Part shown: positions 1 to 9,376 of the stretch, one piece after another
Layout of the letters: every line of letters starts with the position of its first letter
Numbering within the stretch: the stretch's first letter is position 1
DNA from: an uncultured Lachnospiraceae bacterium
Lineage (GTDB): Bacteria > Bacillota > Clostridia > Lachnospirales > Lachnospiraceae
Direction of reading: 5' to 3'
DNA: 64,000 bases
Assembly: GCA_934385475.1 (NCBI GenBank)
Contig: CAKRPS010000008.1
Location: 1 to 64,000, forward strand
Made by a program: the position numbers and the translations under genes
The notes under the pieces: model-generated
The model's database searches: none
What the model saw: only the letters and a program-made list of their open reading frames with translations
Told to the model about the DNA's origin: nothing

Positions 1-1304
1 GTTACGCACTGATCTGTCTCTGAATCAAAATCATATGTAACACAGAAAGGTGTTCCGATCTCGTCCTGACGACGATATCTCTTACCGATGTTTCCTCTGT
101 CATCAAATTCACAGTTGTATTTCTTGGAAAGCTGTGTATAAATCTTCTCTGCGCCCTCGTTCAGCTTCTTGGACAACGGCAGGATACCGATCTTAACCGG
201 TGCAAGTGCCGGATGGAAATGCAGTACGGTACGCATGTCTCCCTCCCCGATCTCCTCTTCGTCGTAGGCTGCACACAGGAAAGCCAGAACGACACGGTCA
301 GCACCGAGAGACGGCTCAATAACATAAGGAATATATTTCTCATTCTTGCTGTCATCAAAGTAAGACATATCCTCACCAGATGTGTTCTGATGCTGTGTAA
401 GGTCATAATCGGTTCTGTCTGCGATTCCCCACAGTTCTCCCCATCCAAACGGGAACAGAAACTCAAAGTCTGTGGTTGCCTTACTGTAAAATGCAAGCTC
501 TGCCGGATCGTGATCTCTGAGTCTCAGCTCTTCTTCCTTCATTCCAAGGCTGAGTAGCCAGTCACGACAGAAGCTTCTCCAATACTGGAACCATTCCAGA
601 TCTGTTCCGGGCTCACAGAAAAACTCCAGTTCCATCTGTTCAAACTCTCTTGTACGGAACGTAAAGTTACCCGGTGTAATCTCATTACGGAAGGATTTTC
701 CGATCTGTGCAATTCCAAAAGGAACCTTCTTTCTGGAGGTTCTCTGTACATTCTTAAAGTTGACGAAGATACCCTGCGCAGTCTCCGGTCTCAGATATAC
801 CGTATTCTTTGCATCCTCGGTCACGCCCTGGAAGGTCTTAAACATCAGGTTGAACTGTCTGATATCGGTAAAGTTATGCTTGCCGCAGCTCGGACAAGGC
901 ACATTGTGCTCATCAATGAAGTTCTTCATCTTCTCCTGGCTCCAGCCGTCTACAGATTCTTCTAATGTAATTCCCTGCTCCTCACAGAAATCCTCTATGA
1001 TCTTATCTGCACGGAAACGCTCATGACATTCCTTACAGTCCATAAGCGGATCAGAGAAGCCACCCAGATGTCCGGATGCAACCCATGTCTGAGGATTCAT
1101 CAAAATAGCACAGTCCACACCTACGTTGTAAGGATTTTCCTGTACGAACTTCTGCCACCATGCCTTTTTCACATTGTTCTTCAGCTCTACACCAAGATTT
1201 CCATAATCCCAGGTATTGGCCAATCCTCCGTAAATTTCGGAACCCGGATATACAAATCCTCTCGCTTTTGCCAAAGCTACGATTTTCTCCATTGTCTTTT
1301 CCAT
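1..1304 (-). CDS. glyS: Glycyl-tRNA synthetase, class II alpha2 type (3' end cut by window)
   Basis: This enzyme charges tRNA-Gly with glycine in the cytoplasm. The frame stays open from the start to the window edge, so about 434 N-terminal residues of a protein normally near 460 are present. Visible are the N-terminal stretch [20 protein letters not shown], a zinc-type CKECHERF and CPSCGKHNF pair, class II motif 2 ([24 protein letters not shown]) and the anticodon-binding region near the cut ([12 protein letters not shown]). The start at 1304 has AAAGGTG eight bases upstream; a second ATG at 1292 is less well placed. It lies 68 bases after a lipoprotein gene on the same strand and probably shares its promoter. 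No T-box leader is seen. Confidence 0.95.
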   Translation of the reverse strand, partial: MEKTMEKIVALAKARGFVYPGSEIYGGLANTWDYGNLGVELKNNVKKAWWQKFVQENPYNVGVDCAILMNPQTWVASGHLGGFSDPLMDCKECHERFRADKIIEDFCEEQGITLEESVDGWSQEKMKNFIDEHNVPCPSCGKHNFTDIRQFNLMFKTFQGVTEDAKNTVYLRPETAQGIFVNFKNVQRTSRKKVPFGIAQIGKSFRNEITPGNFTFRTREFEQMELEFFCEPGTDLEWFQYWRSFCRDWLLSLGMKEEELRLRDHDPAELAFYSKATTDFEFLFPFGWGELWGIADRTDYDLTQHQNTSGEDMSYFDDSKNEKYIPYVIEPSLGADRVVLAFLCAAYDEEEIGEGDMRTVLHFHPALAPVKIGILPLSKKLNEGAEKIYTQLSKKYNCEFDDRGNIGKRYRRQDEIGTPFCVTYDFDSETDQCV

Positions 1305-1372
1305 TGTCTTTACACCTTTCTATTTTCTCCTGCCCGGATGGCAGGTTCTTAGCTTAGTCTGTTCGGATCGTA

Positions 1373-2029
1373 TCAATATAAAATATAGGAGTACACGTTT
1401 TCTGTCTCCTCTCCGTCCTGTGAAGCACCATGTCCCTGTATCGTGATCGTCTTTTTGTCCGTGACAGCTACCGTTGCAAGACTGTCCGCACTCTGGTTGA
1501 TATACTGGATCTTGCCTGGCACAGTGACCCTGAGTTCTTCATTCGGTGCCGTCTCGATCACCACAACATGCATCTCATCAATTCCTTCTATATCTCCGGG
1601 CTCAAACGGTTTATTGTCCATCGAAATCAATGCTACATGATCCAGTTCATATCCCGCTGCTACCGCCTCATCAATCTTTCCCGAAAAGAAATCCCGGTGA
1701 TTGAAACCGGCAAAGTCCTCTACACTTTCATATCCCATTTTGATGGATACCGTACCGTCTTTTTCTTCAAGCGACTCTAACACAACACTTTTGTCGCCGT
1801 GTTCTCCACGGTACTCCTCCACTCTCTCATCTGCCAGCGTCTGCAACCCCTGCAGATCATAATAACTCTGATCAAACGCTCCTACAATGTGATGCGTTAC
1901 TTCTCCTTCCTTGGAGATAGAGACCGAACTCATCTCCTCCTGCTTCTCCTGACCGCATCCGGTCAGTGCCGCCGACTGCAATGCCAACATCAGCACTGTG
2001 ATCACCAGTACCGTTTTTCGATTACACAT
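1373..2029 (-). CDS. Putative lipoprotein upstream of glyS
   Basis: A 218-residue secreted protein of unknown function. The N terminus is a lipoprotein signal peptide with hydrophobic core VLVITVLMLALQSAAL and lipobox LTGC, so the mature protein should be anchored on the outer face of the membrane through that cysteine. The mature part is acidic, has no repeat and no recognised domain. It is the first gene after a good promoter and is followed by glyS, so the two are probably cotranscribed. Whether that pairing is functional or only positional cannot be told from the sequence. Confidence 0.8.
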   Translation of the reverse strand: MCNRKTVLVITVLMLALQSAALTGCGQEKQEEMSSVSISKEGEVTHHIVGAFDQSYYDLQGLQTLADERVEEYRGEHGDKSVVLESLEEKDGTVSIKMGYESVEDFAGFNHRDFFSGKIDEAVAAGYELDHVALISMDNKPFEPGDIEGIDEMHVVVIETAPNEELRVTVPGKIQYINQSADSLATVAVTDKKTITIQGHGASQDGEETENVYSYILY

Positions 2030-2111
2030 ATCTTGTCCTCTCCGGGTCTTACCCCCGCTTCCATCCTATCAGGATGAAGTATATTCAGTCCTGTAAGGCT
2101 GAATCGATACC

Positions 2112-2140
2112 ATTATATTAAAGATTGTCCAGTTTTGCAA
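2112..2140 (-). promoter_or_regulatory. Sigma-A promoter for the lipoprotein-glyS operon
   Basis: On the minus strand TTGCAA and TATAAT are separated by 17 bases. The -10 ends about 80 bases before the lipoprotein start, leaving a short leader in which I see no T-box or riboswitch. Confidence 0.75.
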
Positions 2141-2231
2141 CCTGTTGATGCTCATGTTACATTATTTTTCCCAGCATTTTATACTGTATTCAGTTTGACC
2201 GCAAAATGTAGAAGCACCAAGCAGGAATTTA

Positions 2232-2240
2232 TGCTATAAT
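2232..2240 (+). promoter_or_regulatory. Extended -10 promoter for tmcAL
   Basis: TGCTATAAT is a perfect TGn extended -10, 38 bases before the tmcAL start. No good -35 lies at 16-18 bases, which is usual for extended -10 promoters. Confidence 0.6.
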
Positions 2241-2278
2241 GAAATCCAAGCTCAATAACAGACGAAAGTGGGTGTTCT

Positions 2279-3514
2279 ATGAAGACTGTCGGTATTATTG
2301 CTGAATACAATCCTTTTCACAACGGCCATGCCTACCAGATCGCCAAAGCCAAAGAAATGACCGGTGCCGATTACTGTGTCGTTGTCATGAGCGGTGATTT
2401 TGTACAGCGTGGCACACCTGCTGTTATGGACAAATATCTGCGCGCGGAAGCTGCCCTTTTGCACGGTGCGGATCTGGTGCTGGAACTTCCTGTATACTAC
2501 GCTCTCGGAAGTGCGGAATACTTTGCATCCGGTGCTGTCGCGCTGCTTGACCGGTTAGGCGTTGTCGATGCTCTCTGCTTTGGAAGTGAATGCGGTGATA
2601 TCGAACTGCTTTCCAAATTCGCAGACTGTCTCTGTACTGAAAATCCGCTTTTTCAGGATACCCTGAAAGCACATCTGAAAAAGGGTGCATCCTACCCGGC
2701 CGCCAGAAGTGCCGCCCTGATGGCTTCAACCCCTGAGCTTTCCGAATCTATCAAAACACTGGAAACCCCTAATAATATTCTGGCTATTGAATACTGCAAG
2801 GCTCTCCGGAAACGCAAAAGCACGATAACTCCCTGCACGATCCGCCGCGCCGGGGCAGGCTATCACGATACCGGAACCTCTGATTCCTTCTGTTCTGCCC
2901 TCGCTCTGCGGCAGGCACTTCAGATTCCTTCCGGCATAGAGGCTTTAAAATTGCATGTTCCCTCTGATGCCTACGAACTGCTGACCAGGCACTACGGCAC
3001 CAGCTTTCCAATTCATCCGGACGATTGTTCACCGGCTCTCCATTATCAGCTGCTTTCTGAATATGAGCGGGAATTCACCTCTCACCCAGATATCAATCAG
3101 GAGCTTTCCGACCGCATCCGCAGATTTTTACCGCAGTATCAATCCTTTTCTGGCTTCTGCGAACTGCTGAAAAGCAAGAATCGGACTTACACACGCATTT
3201 CTCGCAGCCTGATGTATATTCTGCTGCATATGACCTGGCAGGAACTCTCCCGTTTCTGCGCCGACGACTATGTCTACTATGCCCGGATTCTGGGATTTTG
3301 TCAGGATTCTACGCCGCTGCTGTCTTCCATTAAGGAAAAAGGCAGGATTCCCCTGCTTTCCAAACTGGCTGACGCCCCGGATATTCTCTGTGAAAATGGA
3401 TTACAGATGCTTTCCAAGGACATTTTTGCAAGCCATCTCTATCAAAGTATGATTATGCACAAATTTTCCACCCGCCCCGGCAATGAATATACCAAAAAAA
3501 TGCTCCGCATCTGA
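2279..3514 (+). CDS. tmcAL: tRNA(Met) cytidine acetate ligase (TmcAL/YlbM family)
   Basis: TmcAL uses ATP and acetate to make N4-acetylcytidine at the wobble position of elongator tRNA-Met. The 411-residue length fits the family. The N terminus has the nucleotidyltransferase start GIIAEYNPFHNGHAYQI, with the HNGH nucleotide-binding motif, followed by VVVMSGDFVQRG and LELPVYYALGSAEYFASGAV, all characteristic of this family. The gene is alone on the plus strand between two leftward units, with its own extended -10 promoter and a terminator directly after the stop. The start has GGGTG upstream. Confidence 0.93.
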   Translation: MKTVGIIAEYNPFHNGHAYQIAKAKEMTGADYCVVVMSGDFVQRGTPAVMDKYLRAEAALLHGADLVLELPVYYALGSAEYFASGAVALLDRLGVVDALCFGSECGDIELLSKFADCLCTENPLFQDTLKAHLKKGASYPAARSAALMASTPELSESIKTLETPNNILAIEYCKALRKRKSTITPCTIRRAGAGYHDTGTSDSFCSALALRQALQIPSGIEALKLHVPSDAYELLTRHYGTSFPIHPDDCSPALHYQLLSEYEREFTSHPDINQELSDRIRRFLPQYQSFSGFCELLKSKNRTYTRISRSLMYILLHMTWQELSRFCADDYVYYARILGFCQDSTPLLSSIKEKGRIPLLSKLADAPDILCENGLQMLSKDIFASHLYQSMIMHKFSTRPGNEYTKKMLRI

Positions 3515-3531
3515 TATGCGAAGCATTTTTT
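3499..3531. terminator. Bidirectional terminator between tmcAL and plsC
   Basis: AATGCTCCGCAT and ATGCGAAGCATT form a 12-bp stem with one mismatch. It has an A run on the left and a T run on the right, so it can stop both converging transcripts. The tmcAL stop codon lies in the loop. Confidence 0.85.
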
Positions 3532-3539
3532 ATTTTCTG

Positions 3540-4256
3540 TCAGGCAGCCCCGATAACTTCCCCGATCCTGTCTGAAATTCTCTCCTTGACCATCTGGGCA
3601 ATCTCTTTTGTATTCATTCCCTTATATTCTTCATAGGAAATTGCTTTCAGGAAATGCACCTGCGTCTCCACCTTTCGCAGAGACCACAATTCAAACGGCT
3701 TATAGGAATCGATCAACGCCACCGGCACGATCGGAGCCTTTGCCTTTATCGCACTCTTAAAGCATCCCGCCTTGAATTCTCTCATTGTATTGTGGTTATG
3801 TAGATATCCCCCTTCCGGGAATATAATAAATTTCCGGCCAGCCGCAACCTCTTTGGCCACTTCCTGAATAATCCCGACCGATTGTTTCAGGTCATCCTTG
3901 ACAAGTCTCTTTCCCTGAATCATATCAATAAACTGTTTGATGACAATCCCATTGGATTTTGCATTGTCGATCACCACCGTACAAGGCTTGTCATGCGATA
4001 TCACAATTCCAAGAGCGTCATACTTTCCCTGATGGTTTGGAAACATGATATACCCGCCCTGTTCCGGCAGATTTTCCATTCCGTATTTTTTCGTGGTGAT
4101 GTGCCCGGCCCGCATGATCCTCCGGATCAGAAGCTGCGCATACCGGTAACGATCTTCTTCCGAATACTTTTCGGTATGCCTGGCCTTATATGCCATTTTA
4201 GGCACCATATAAAGCCTTGGCAGATTGCACACAATAACTTGTATAAAACGTAACAT
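3540..4256 (-). CDS. plsC: 1-acyl-sn-glycerol-3-phosphate acyltransferase family protein
   Basis: A 238-residue member of the PlsC acyltransferase family, which transfers an acyl chain to the sn-2 position of lysophosphatidic acid at the inner membrane face. The catalytic HX4D motif is seen as NHQGKYD around residue 92, and the second block as FPEGGY near residue 147. The N terminus is hydrophobic (FIQVIVCNLPRLYMV) and probably membrane-associated. It follows the cardiolipin synthase gene by 40 bases on the same strand, so it sits in a phospholipid pair. The exact acceptor is not certain from sequence. Confidence 0.85.
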   Translation of the reverse strand: MLRFIQVIVCNLPRLYMVPKMAYKARHTEKYSEEDRYRYAQLLIRRIMRAGHITTKKYGMENLPEQGGYIMFPNHQGKYDALGIVISHDKPCTVVIDNAKSNGIVIKQFIDMIQGKRLVKDDLKQSVGIIQEVAKEVAAGRKFIIFPEGGYLHNHNTMREFKAGCFKSAIKAKAPIVPVALIDSYKPFELWSLRKVETQVHFLKAISYEEYKGMNTKEIAQMVKERISDRIGEVIGAA

Positions 4257-4296
4257 AGTTCCTCACTTTCTCTCATATCTCACACACTGTTTTCCA

Positions 4297-5829
4297 TTAA
4301 AGAAGGGGTGAAAAAAGCTTCAGGATCGGTCCAATGACATTCGTTCTGACAAATTTCTTTTTGCACCATTCCAATGTAATCTCATCGGATATTGCAAAGG
4401 TCTCTTCCATATCCTTTTTGAGCGCTTCCACCGTCTGCGTCTTATATAAAAAGACGCCACACTCAAAATGATGATAAAAGCTCCTGTAGTCAAAATTGAT
4501 CGTTCCTACCGTCGCGATCTCGTCATCACAGAGCACACATTTGGAGTGGATAAAACCGGGCGTATACTGATAAATCCTTACCCCCGCTTCTATCAGGTTC
4601 TGATAGTTGGACTGTGTCAGCCAGAATATCGATTTCTTATCCGGCACCTGTGGCGTTACAATCCTGACATCCACACCTCTTTTGGCAGCAAGCTTGATCG
4701 CACTGTAGGTCTCATTATCTGTGATCAGATAGGGCGTGAAAATATATACATACCTCTTTGCATATCCTATGATGTTCAGATATACATTTTCGCCGGTGAC
4801 CTCCCCGTCAAAGGGACTGTCCATATAAGGCTGCACATATCCTTTCCCCTGCATTTTCTGTCCGAATTCATATCGGTAAGGAGTATAATCGTCCTCTGTA
4901 TAGCGGGATATATTCCACATCTGCAGGAACATGACCGTAAAATTCCAGACAGCATCTCCCTCGATCCGGATTCCTGCATCCTTCCAGTGATCCCCGTAGG
5001 GATGCTTGTAATTGATATACTCGTCGGCCATGTTGATGCCGCCGGTGTAGGCAACCTTTCCATCTATCACCACGATTTTTCTGTGATCGCGGTTGTTCAG
5101 GACAAGTGTCATAACCGGCACAAGTCTGTTGAACGCTACACACTTGATCCCCTTGGATTCCATGATCTCGTTATATTTCTTGGGTAGAATAAAGACACTT
5201 CCCACGTCGTCATAAATCAGCCGGACTTCCACGCCTTCTTTTATCTTGCGCTCAAGTACCTCCAGAACGGTGTTCCACATCTCGCCTTCCCCGAGAATAA
5301 AATACTCCAGAAAAATAAAATGCTCTGCCTTCTCCAGATCCTCCAACAGAGCCTTCCAATAAGGCAGCCCGTCTTCAAAATAACGATCCTCTCCGTTTCG
5401 CCAAACCGGCATTCCACTGTATGACAGCAGGTAATTGCACTGGTTGGCCGCCGCCATATTTTCCTGCCCGATGTCACTGAGTACGTGCATATCCTGCGAC
5501 AGACTGTTCCTTACCAGTTCATCGGTCCTGTGCATGCTGTTTCTCAGCTTTTTGGGTATGATGACATGTCCAAATGCAAGATATAAGACACCTCCAAAAA
5601 GCGGAAAGACCAGAATCGGTACGATCCACGCCAGCTTCACCGCAGGGTTCGCCTGTTTGACGATCAGATGTACCACGGCTCCAAAGCTGAGCAGACGCAG
5701 TACAAACGCGATCTCCACGTAATAATTGCCAAAACGGAATATTTCCAGAAGGAAAACTCCTACCTGCAGGGCAACGATCAATCCTATTATGACAACTCTG
5801 TTTAACGCGTAATGTAATATCTTTCTCAT
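4297..5829 (-). CDS. cls: Cardiolipin synthase, two-PLD-domain type
   Basis: Makes cardiolipin from two phosphatidylglycerols at the membrane. The 510-residue protein has two N-terminal membrane segments (about residues 10-30 and 38-75), then two phospholipase D domains, each with an HxKx4D motif: HRKIVVID near residue 245 and HSKCVLCD near residue 425. Length and order match bacterial ClsA-type enzymes. Its start overlaps the stop of the SufB-like gene by four bases (ATGA), showing translational coupling with the Fe-S genes upstream, an unusual partner. plsC follows. Confidence 0.93.
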   Translation of the reverse strand: MRKILHYALNRVVIIGLIVALQVGVFLLEIFRFGNYYVEIAFVLRLLSFGAVVHLIVKQANPAVKLAWIVPILVFPLFGGVLYLAFGHVIIPKKLRNSMHRTDELVRNSLSQDMHVLSDIGQENMAAANQCNYLLSYSGMPVWRNGEDRYFEDGLPYWKALLEDLEKAEHFIFLEYFILGEGEMWNTVLEVLERKIKEGVEVRLIYDDVGSVFILPKKYNEIMESKGIKCVAFNRLVPVMTLVLNNRDHRKIVVIDGKVAYTGGINMADEYINYKHPYGDHWKDAGIRIEGDAVWNFTVMFLQMWNISRYTEDDYTPYRYEFGQKMQGKGYVQPYMDSPFDGEVTGENVYLNIIGYAKRYVYIFTPYLITDNETYSAIKLAAKRGVDVRIVTPQVPDKKSIFWLTQSNYQNLIEAGVRIYQYTPGFIHSKCVLCDDEIATVGTINFDYRSFYHHFECGVFLYKTQTVEALKKDMEETFAISDEITLEWCKKKFVRTNVIGPILKLFSPLL

Positions 5830-6743
5830 TTCAAAAATCCACTAATAATCTGTTCTTCTGCTTCCTGTTCGGTCAGGCCCAGCGTCATCAGCTTTATGAT
5901 CTGTTCGCCGGCAATCTTACCGATCGCCGCCTCATGGATCAGATTGGCATCAATATGGTTTGCTGTCAGCTCCGGAATTGCACTTACGCTTGATCCATCC
6001 ATAATAATACCGTCACATTCGCTGTGTCCCTGGCACTTGTTATTTCCTATGATCTGACTTCTGAAAAGTTGTGTGGAATGATCTCTTGCCACCGATCTTG
6101 AAACCAGATCCACGCTGGAACCTTCCCCATCCATGGTAACCACAAAATCTGTCTCTGCATGCTGCTTTCCATGCGTCATGATCTTTTCCTTGATCACAAG
6201 AGAGGCCCCATCCGAAAGATCGGCCTTGGTAACTCTCAGCGTAGAGTCAATTCCCTTGATCTGCACCGCCTCCATCTCCAGGGATGCTCCCTGTGCAAGA
6301 TGAATCTCCGTCGTAGGGTTCATGATCCTTTCTCCGTTGCCGTCCCCGGAGCCATAGTGTTTCTCCACATACCGTACCTTCGCATTTTTCTCCACAAAAA
6401 AGCGGTGTATACCGGAATGTTGGGAAGTCTGATCTCCCCCGTTGTGGATACCGCAGCCTGCGATGATCGTTACATCACAGTCCTCCCCCACATAAAAATC
6501 ATTATATACACTTTCCTTTAAGCCAGACTGGCTCAGCACTACCGGAATGTGTACACTCTCTGACTTCGTGCCGGGTTTAATACGGATGTCAATTCCCGAC
6601 TTGTCCGTCTTTGACACGATGTCAATGTTGGCCGTTGTATTTCTTCCGGCCATCTGTCCGTTTGCCCGGATATTATAAGCACCTGCGGGTATCCCATGCA
6701 GATCTGCAACTTCCTCCAGCAGTTTTTTTTGTATCTCGTCCAT
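5826..6743 (-). CDS. sufB: SufB/SufD-like Fe-S scaffold protein (minimal SUF-like system)
   Basis: A 305-residue SufB/SufD-family protein, much shorter than SufB of full SUF operons (about 470). It should form the scaffold on which the SufC ATPase acts. The C-terminal core is clear: a CDGIIMDG stretch followed by PELTANHIDANLIHEAAIGKI, matching the conserved Asn and His-Glu region of SufB. The start at 6743 has GAGGA five bases upstream; an in-frame ATG at 6755 lacks a good site. It follows sufC and overlaps cls by four bases. No sufS, sufU or second sufB/D gene is near, so it fits the two-gene sufCB layout (also called SmsCB) seen in anaerobes. Confidence 0.85.
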   Translation of the reverse strand: MDEIQKKLLEEVADLHGIPAGAYNIRANGQMAGRNTTANIDIVSKTDKSGIDIRIKPGTKSESVHIPVVLSQSGLKESVYNDFYVGEDCDVTIIAGCGIHNGGDQTSQHSGIHRFFVEKNAKVRYVEKHYGSGDGNGERIMNPTTEIHLAQGASLEMEAVQIKGIDSTLRVTKADLSDGASLVIKEKIMTHGKQHAETDFVVTMDGEGSSVDLVSRSVARDHSTQLFRSQIIGNNKCQGHSECDGIIMDGSSVSAIPELTANHIDANLIHEAAIGKIAGEQIIKLMTLGLTEQEAEEQIISGFLK

Positions 6744-6836
6744 TCTATTCCTCATTTCTCTGCACGCCGTCTGTGTATCTTAAATCTTAACAGACACATG
6801 TTTTCTTCGCATAATCTTAACACTCTGCCGTCCTTT

Positions 6837-7559
6837 TTACAACTTATCCGTCAGAGTTTTGCAAGGCTGACCGCTCCCGAGGAGTTCTGGCATGATCTCT
6901 TTCTTCGTCCCCATCTTCCTGATCTGTCCATCAGCCAGCAATATGATCTTATCTGCGATATTCAGAATTCTTTCCTGATGGGAAATGATCAGAATGGAAC
7001 CGTTGATCTCCTGATACATCTTCTCAAATACCCGGATCAGATTCTGAAAACTCCACAAATCTATCCCGGCCTCCGGCTCATCAAAAATTGAAATCGGACT
7101 TTTCCTTGCCATGATCATGGCAATCTCTATTCTTTTCAGCTCACCACCGGAAAGACTTGCATTGACCTCACGGTTCATATAATCCCTTGCACATAAACCC
7201 ACTTCAGACAATATCTCACAAATATCGGTAATTGTCGCATCCTTTCCCGCAGCAAGAGACAACAGATCCTTGACCGTAAGTCCTTTAAATCTGACCGGCT
7301 GTTGAAAGGCAAAGCTGATTCCCTTCTTTGCGCGCTCTGTAATAGAGAGTTCTGTAATATCCTCTCCATCCAACAAAATCCGTCCCGAAGTAGGTGTCAG
7401 TATACCTGCAATAATTTTGGCAAGTGTCGATTTACCACTTCCGTTCGGACCTGTCACTGCCACAAAGCGTTCTTCGATGCAGACACTGACATCTTTCAGT
7501 ATCTCCACCTTTTTTCCTTCATTTTCTGCACAGAAACATATATCCCTCAGTTCCAGCAT
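6837..7559 (-). CDS. sufC: SufC-like Fe-S assembly ABC ATPase
   Basis: A 240-residue soluble ABC ATPase that powers the SufB-type scaffold. Walker A is GPNGSGKST (near residue 38), the signature is ASLSGGELKRIEIAMIMAR, and Walker B ends in ISIFDEPEAGIDLWS, the form typical of SufC rather than of a transporter ATPase. No permease gene is near; the SufB-like gene follows after 81 bases. The GH13 gene ends 43 bases upstream with no terminator seen, so it may be the tail of the long operon starting near 17.8 kb. Confidence 0.88.
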   Translation of the reverse strand: MLELRDICFCAENEGKKVEILKDVSVCIEERFVAVTGPNGSGKSTLAKIIAGILTPTSGRILLDGEDITELSITERAKKGISFAFQQPVRFKGLTVKDLLSLAAGKDATITDICEILSEVGLCARDYMNREVNASLSGGELKRIEIAMIMARKSPISIFDEPEAGIDLWSFQNLIRVFEKMYQEINGSILIISHQERILNIADKIILLADGQIRKMGTKKEIMPELLGSGQPCKTLTDKL

Positions 7560-7602
7560 ATCGTTTTATTCCTCATTTTCTTCTGATTATTTCCAGCCTG
7601 CC

Positions 7603-9363
7603 TTACGTACGGATCTTCCTGATCAGGATTCCGTTACGCAACAGGGTATTATCTATATAATGTCTTGCAAAAAGGATTTCTCCTTTTCTTTCAATCTCTA
7701 TATCCTCTTCCTCACAGTTGATGATCACTTCCACATAATTGTCAAGCCAGCCGATCTTGTTGAACTCGATCACACGCGGCTTATTGATCTTGTTCGGGAA
7801 ATGAAAATTACGGCTGCAAAGCAACGGCTCTTGTCTGCGCAGATGCAGCAGGTTCTTAATGATCGAGATGCGCTCGTTATAAACGCCGTTTTCAATCTCC
7901 TCCCACGGCATACATCTTCTACAGTCCGGGTCGTGTCCACCTTCCATGGCAATCTCCGTTCCGTAATAAATACAGGGAGATCCCGGCATGGTAAACAGCA
8001 CCGCAAGCTGCTGAAAATACTCATCAAGATTCTTCACTCCGGTCCGGAGCCTGCAGGTATCATGTGAGTCCAGAAGATTAAAGAGAACATCGTTCGTCTG
8101 CTGCATATAACCCGTGTAGCAGCGGTTGATCGTATACTCAAAATCCTCATTGGTCAGGCTCTTGTCGATCCAGAAATCCTTAATACTCTCTCCGAGCGGA
8201 TAATTCATAACCGCGTCAAACTCATCCCCTCGAAGCCATGGCATTGCATCATGCCATATCTCTCCCAGGATATACAGTTCCGGTTTCAGATGTTTCAGCC
8301 GCTGCCGCAGTTCCTTACAGAAGGTATGGGAAATCTCATTTGCCACATCCAGTCTGATTCCGTCCACATCATAATTTCTGACCCAGTTTTCACAGACACC
8401 GATCAGGTATTCCCGCACCTTCGGGTTGTTGGTGTTAAGCTTCGGCATCTGATCAAAAAAAGCAAACGTGTAATACTGCTTTGCATGTGCACACCCGCCC
8501 TCTTTTCGAAAAGGCCATTCCCTTACCATAAACCAGTCCCAGAATTCTGACTGCGGTCCCTTCTCCTTCACATCCTGCCAGGGAGCAAACAGTTCTCCGG
8601 AATGATTGAATACTCCATCGAGCATCACCCGGATTCCTCTCTTATGTGCTTCCCGGACCAGACAGATCATCGTCTCTTCCGTTCCAAAATGAGGATCTAT
8701 CTTCGTGTAATCCTTTGTATCATATTTGTGGGAGGTCGGTGCTTCATTGACCGGTGTCAGATAAAGCCCTGAAATTCCCAAATCTCTCAGATAGTCGAGC
8801 TTATTGATGATTCCCTGCAGATCTCCACCGAAAAACTCTTCGTTTGTCACAGATCCCCGGTTTCTCCATGGCAGCGTTCCTTCCGGATCGTTGGTCTTAT
8901 CTCCGTTGCAGAACCGCTCCGGGAAAATCTGATACCACACCGTATCATTCACCCACGCCGGAGACGTCGGGATGTCTGCCGGATTCATCCACGGGAAGAC
9001 AAAACACTGACGGCTTCTGCCCTCCAACTGCATCTGTTGTTCCGACACAAAACCATCCTCAAAATAAAACCACTTTTCATTCTCCGTCTGAAGTTCAAAA
9101 TAATATTTCAGGCGTTTAAATTCAGGCCGGATCGTCGTGGTCCACCAGAGCTGGTTTTTCAGACGTTTCTTGAAAGGAATGTTAACCGCTTCACCGCTCC
9201 AGGTCTCTCCTCCGCCAAGTATTCCTGCCTTAAACGGATCTCCCTGTATAATGTTCACGTACTTCACATCATAGCCGGTCTTGATGTTGATGATCAGCTG
9301 CTCTTCATCCAGTGGATAACAATAATTATCATTGGCTCTATGATATACCGCGTTAAAATCCAT
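7603..9363 (-). CDS. GH13 alpha-amylase family hydrolase (neopullulanase/cyclomaltodextrinase-like)
   Basis: A 586-residue cytoplasmic enzyme (no signal peptide) expected to cut short alpha-1,4 or cyclic glucans. The N-terminal ~125 residues look like the beta-domain of neopullulanase-type enzymes. The catalytic barrel follows: DGVFNHSG (region I), DGIRLDVANE with the nucleophile Asp, ILGEIWHD with the acid Glu, and LLDSHDT with the third carboxylate. The start at 9363 has AAGGAGGG just upstream; a longer frame to 9420 would overlap the PFL gene and has no such site. Substrate choice among cyclodextrin, pullulan and maltodextrin cannot be fixed here. Confidence 0.88.
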   Translation of the reverse strand: MDFNAVYHRANDNYCYPLDEEQLIINIKTGYDVKYVNIIQGDPFKAGILGGGETWSGEAVNIPFKKRLKNQLWWTTTIRPEFKRLKYYFELQTENEKWFYFEDGFVSEQQMQLEGRSRQCFVFPWMNPADIPTSPAWVNDTVWYQIFPERFCNGDKTNDPEGTLPWRNRGSVTNEEFFGGDLQGIINKLDYLRDLGISGLYLTPVNEAPTSHKYDTKDYTKIDPHFGTEETMICLVREAHKRGIRVMLDGVFNHSGELFAPWQDVKEKGPQSEFWDWFMVREWPFRKEGGCAHAKQYYTFAFFDQMPKLNTNNPKVREYLIGVCENWVRNYDVDGIRLDVANEISHTFCKELRQRLKHLKPELYILGEIWHDAMPWLRGDEFDAVMNYPLGESIKDFWIDKSLTNEDFEYTINRCYTGYMQQTNDVLFNLLDSHDTCRLRTGVKNLDEYFQQLAVLFTMPGSPCIYYGTEIAMEGGHDPDCRRCMPWEEIENGVYNERISIIKNLLHLRRQEPLLCSRNFHFPNKINKPRVIEFNKIGWLDNYVEVIINCEEEDIEIERKGEILFARHYIDNTLLRNGILIRKIRT

Positions 9364-9376
9364 AAGCCCTCCTTTT

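Noticed and set aside
1329-1345. CCTGCC/GGCAGG hairpin before glyS
   Set aside because: Six bp with no T run and close to the ribosome site; could be chance.
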